Below, in pieces: positions 6,801 to 7,723 of a stretch of DNA of 7,723 nt. The stretch's first letter is position 1, and every line of letters starts with the position of its first letter. Source of the DNA: JBNJGT01 sp964473285 (lineage in GTDB: Archaea; Nanobdellota; Nanobdellia; Woesearchaeales; JACJVW01). Both the position numbers and the translations under genes were made by a program. Where the stretch lies: NCBI GenBank assembly GCA_964473285.1, contig CAYYOI010000061.1, positions 1 to 7,723 of the forward strand, written 5' to 3'. Below the pieces are notes generated by a model. The model was not told where the DNA came from and did not search any database. It worked only from the letters and a program-made list of their open reading frames with translations.

Positions 6801-7143
6801 GTCAAATCTTGAAGCGATAAGCTGTGGGGTTCCGACTGTAGCACCGATAAGTACGTCTTTCTCCAATTATTCAGTACCTAGCATGGTTAATCTACCCGGA
6901 TACCCTTTCGGGTTTGAAGCAGGACATTTGTATGATGAAGATGGAAATCTGAAAAAGGATGGTGTTGTGCATGATTGGGAAAGTTGCTTTGACATCATAA
7001 AAAAGATCCATAACAATCCAAATGAAGCAGGAAAGGTAATGCAAACCTGGTCCAAGTTTGTCCACGATAATATGTCATTGCAAGCTGTTGGAAAGCAGAT
7101 AGAAGAGGCTTTAGAATTTGCATATCTAAAGGGAAGCTCGTAA
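3856..7143 (+). CDS. Tandem GT4-family glycosyltransferase with N-terminal coiled-coil region
   Basis: Predicted cytoplasmic enzyme (1095 aa) with two retaining GT-B domains, each expected to move a sugar from a nucleotide-sugar donor. Residues 1-270 are charged and helical, with coiled-coil-like stretches near 60-100 and 205-255, and match no family I know. Domain 1 (about 273-690) has GGVQTVVQNL (289-298), IHS with His391, GRISHEKG with Arg484 and Lys489, and an E-x7-E pair at Glu569/Glu577. Domain 2 (about 717-1090) has DGVARYDENI (736-745), GRLGTSKN with Arg895 and Lys900, and Glu978/Glu986. Both therefore keep the donor-binding and catalytic signature. A polar, proline-rich insertion (about 598-627) follows the donor-site helix of domain 1. 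At about twice the length of a single GT4 enzyme, it may add two sugars in succession. No Shine-Dalgarno precedes the start, which overlaps the membrane protein gene by 14 nt, suggesting coupling. Donors and acceptor are unknown. Confidence 0.9.
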   Translation: MDYLKEFVEKSQLEKIRGNLIAALLQGAKVVSDDRTVFLREAMKAIEKQGKITLPESAQKDFEAEKKQETKQIKKEIDQLEEIKKRVKEQLEYCINFINKVELFNEEEGFFWHNDREKSLNYTKVEHILSLKFDRHKLKDLDNEIQKLCEIIGDKESYTNIADNTQKLMQNMDYFFRVLLTILAVHKDRKGLSQEEITKHEDVKEQIKNPQLAIQLNQCLAAIRQELTAIKQKLDPLINQLETQLSTQKANLETATQNKPGEHTKQHISNQDKKRILMLTHEFRKRSAGGVQTVVQNLTKNLIKQGFTVDVIERACEGSQSGRFFYHMDSSQSAYSFTDMSDFLNTYPYLTLGLLHLQSINFAAGMYGWHNGGLDELKNIYKGIPVICTIHSLVRHEATLYEADWQPHSSDCQDETIKASDQFIVLHKFGKRLLQEYYGIPDAKIHIIPNGITVHSRFIDIFEDVKNKTQRLFNQKLTLLYVGRISHEKGLFELIEALALIRDEWDAQLIIVGPIKKHDNYYNSLIELINQKNLTNHVTFTDQINADDQFAKVYSRFKPDFAVMPSHHESFPMFALEAISHGVPLIISDVDGPREIYKPYRQTQSPDQERPKNTTQHIENPPPGFSKPLAIACDPKKPESIRQAVRWAVQHPHEVHTMLKNAMHEVREKYTWQKIAESTGKLYNDVLEGRSHVSQYGDAHNLLLEMREGSGMKEPLKQAKIGIIGHFKNKDGSVPDGVARYDENIFSYLRQKDYSVEGYAFVGAARNTGGIVHFAPARELDQLISESDMKVALFHGAEEHANTTISVCRENGIPIVFCMPYWGVWKGIYDFAFKADLLITPLRDYSKKIQAKTQRPVMYIPFPIDTDYWKPLKSDYCRQLVPSFEDSFIIGYVGRLGTSKNLHLLIQPFKQFILDEGLEIKLLICGPPEGDRGELLKQEIQRLGVQEHVQYIERTFSSEEVRKLYNSFNAFIFPSSFESYGLSNLEAISCGVPTVAPISTSFSNYSVPSMVNLPGYPFGFEAGHLYDEDGNLKKDGVVHDWESCFDIIKKIHNNPNEAGKVMQTWSKFVHDNMSLQAVGKQIEEALEFAYLKGSS

Positions 7144-7626
7144 CTCTTTAAGGATCTGGTGGTCATCTGTAATAATCGTCTTAGGGTCGGAGATGGGTTT
7201 ACCGGTATACTCAGCCTCATATGCATCGAGTGCCCACTGGTGCAACTTATCGAAAACTCCAAGAAGTTCGTTTTCTTCCTTGATACGCATATCTGCCTCT
7301 CCTTTCAGAATAGTCATGTATTGTTTATTAACAGTAGGAAGAACTCCGTCATGCTTATCATTTTCCTTTTCAAGATATGGAATGAGTTGTTTTATTAGAG
7401 GATATGTTGTTTGTGAGGGAAAGGAAAAACGAAGGTTTTTGTGTATATCTCGCTCAAGCATGAATCCAATGTGTTTTAATTTGGGATATGCTTCCTTAAT
7501 GGAAAAAAGCATGTCAAAATGGCTTCGTAAGTCCTGGACACTTATGTATGTTAGGCGCTTTCTTATCTCATCAGCCTCAACATTATTTTCTGTCTCAATC
7601 TTCTGGATGATCTCCATATACGACAT
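7126..7626 (-). CDS. Hypothetical soluble protein, unrecognised
   Basis: No family recognised. From ATG 7626 the product is 166 aa, rich in charged residues, with no signal peptide or membrane helix, and mostly helical by eye. Notable stretches are ENNVEADEIRKRLTYISVQD near the start, SFPSQTTYPLIKQLIPYLEK in the middle and ITDDHQILKELRASL at the end. The reverse frame over the same bases gives a Ser/Cys-rich translation and looks like a shadow. The frame extends upstream to a TTG (7665), but that extension runs through a TATA-like box at 7648-7657 lying about 27 nt before ATG 7626, which favours the ATG and a leaderless mRNA. The 3' end overlaps the glycosyltransferase by 18 nt tail-to-tail. 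If the TTG were used, the protein would be 179 aa. Confidence 0.65.
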   Translation of the reverse strand: MSYMEIIQKIETENNVEADEIRKRLTYISVQDLRSHFDMLFSIKEAYPKLKHIGFMLERDIHKNLRFSFPSQTTYPLIKQLIPYLEKENDKHDGVLPTVNKQYMTILKGEADMRIKEENELLGVFDKLHQWALDAYEAEYTGKPISDPKTIITDDHQILKELRASL

Positions 7627-7647
7627 AGATGAAAAGGAAGCAACATC

Positions 7648-7657
7648 ATTTTTAAAT
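7648..7657 (-). promoter_or_regulatory. TATA-like box of the hypothetical gene
   Basis: On the minus strand ATTTAAAAAT is preceded by GGAAAG, a plausible BRE. The centre is about 27 nt from ATG 7626, matching the spacing of the other promoters here. It overlaps codons of the longer TTG-start reading, so the box and that start cannot easily both be right. Confidence 0.45.
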
Positions 7658-7681
7658 CTTTCCAAGTAAGAGAGTTTTTCT

Positions 7682-7710
7682 AAAAAATCTGCTTTAGGCT
7701 TCCAGCCTAA
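7682..7710 (-). terminator. Hairpin plus T-run, possible terminator of an upstream minus-strand gene
   Basis: On the minus strand TTAGGCT-GGA-AGCCTAA forms a perfect 7-bp stem with a 3-nt loop, followed after six bases by six T residues. This could end a gene entering from the right edge; all three minus-strand frames reach a stop within or just before the hairpin. Archaeal termination depends mainly on the T-run, so the stem could instead be an operator about 50 bp upstream of the hypothetical gene's TATA box. Confidence 0.35.
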
Positions 7711-7723
7711 GGAAAGTTAGCAA

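Noticed and set aside
7193..7669. Plus-strand open frame of 158 codons opposite the hypothetical gene
   Set aside because: The translation is Ser/Cys-rich and lacks the balanced composition of the minus-strand product; treated as a shadow.
1..7723. Mobile element, tRNA, rRNA or CRISPR features
   Set aside because: No transposase or integrase motif, paired terminal repeats, cloverleaf-like sequence or regular repeat-spacer array was found on reading both strands.

Overview
The window most likely comes from an archaeon, plausibly one of the compact DPANN-type lineages such as Woesearchaeota; the phylum is a guess. Four of the five transcription units begin with a TATA-like, T/A-rich box centred about 25-28 nt before an ATG, with little or no leader and no Shine-Dalgarno site. 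That is the archaeal leaderless layout. The one clear internal Shine-Dalgarno (GGAGG) precedes the second cistron of an operon. Genes are very tightly packed: neighbours overlap by 4, 6, 14 and 18 nt. No stretch over 300 nt lacks a gene, and I see no rRNA, tRNA, CRISPR array or insertion sequence.

Layout. Positions 1-97 are a promoter region holding a small palindrome, a TATA box and, at the very left edge, a minus-strand Shine-Dalgarno that suggests a divergent gene just outside. Positions 98-1626 (+) are a two-gene DrrAB-like ABC exporter operon (ATPase, then ABC-2 permease). Positions 1621-2745 (-) encode an amino-acid permease of the APC/AAAP type, tail-to-tail with the exporter. Positions 2746-2819 are a short bidirectional promoter region. 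Positions 2820-3869 (+) encode a five-helix membrane protein with a Gly/Asn-rich linker and a Gln/Asn-rich tail. It overlaps 3856-7143 (+), a 1095-residue protein with an N-terminal helical/coiled-coil region followed by two complete GT4-type glycosyltransferase domains. Positions 7126-7626 (-) encode an unrecognised soluble protein, convergent with the glycosyltransferase. Beyond it is a hairpin with a T-run that could end a further minus-strand gene.

How they work together. The exporter pair and the amino-acid permease look like ordinary transport functions with unknown substrates. The most unusual part is the membrane protein plus tandem glycosyltransferase pair. Its overlapping frames imply co-expression and probably a joint job: making a short glycan at the membrane, with the membrane protein as anchor or partner. 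That role is inference; neither the donor sugars nor the acceptor can be read from the sequence.
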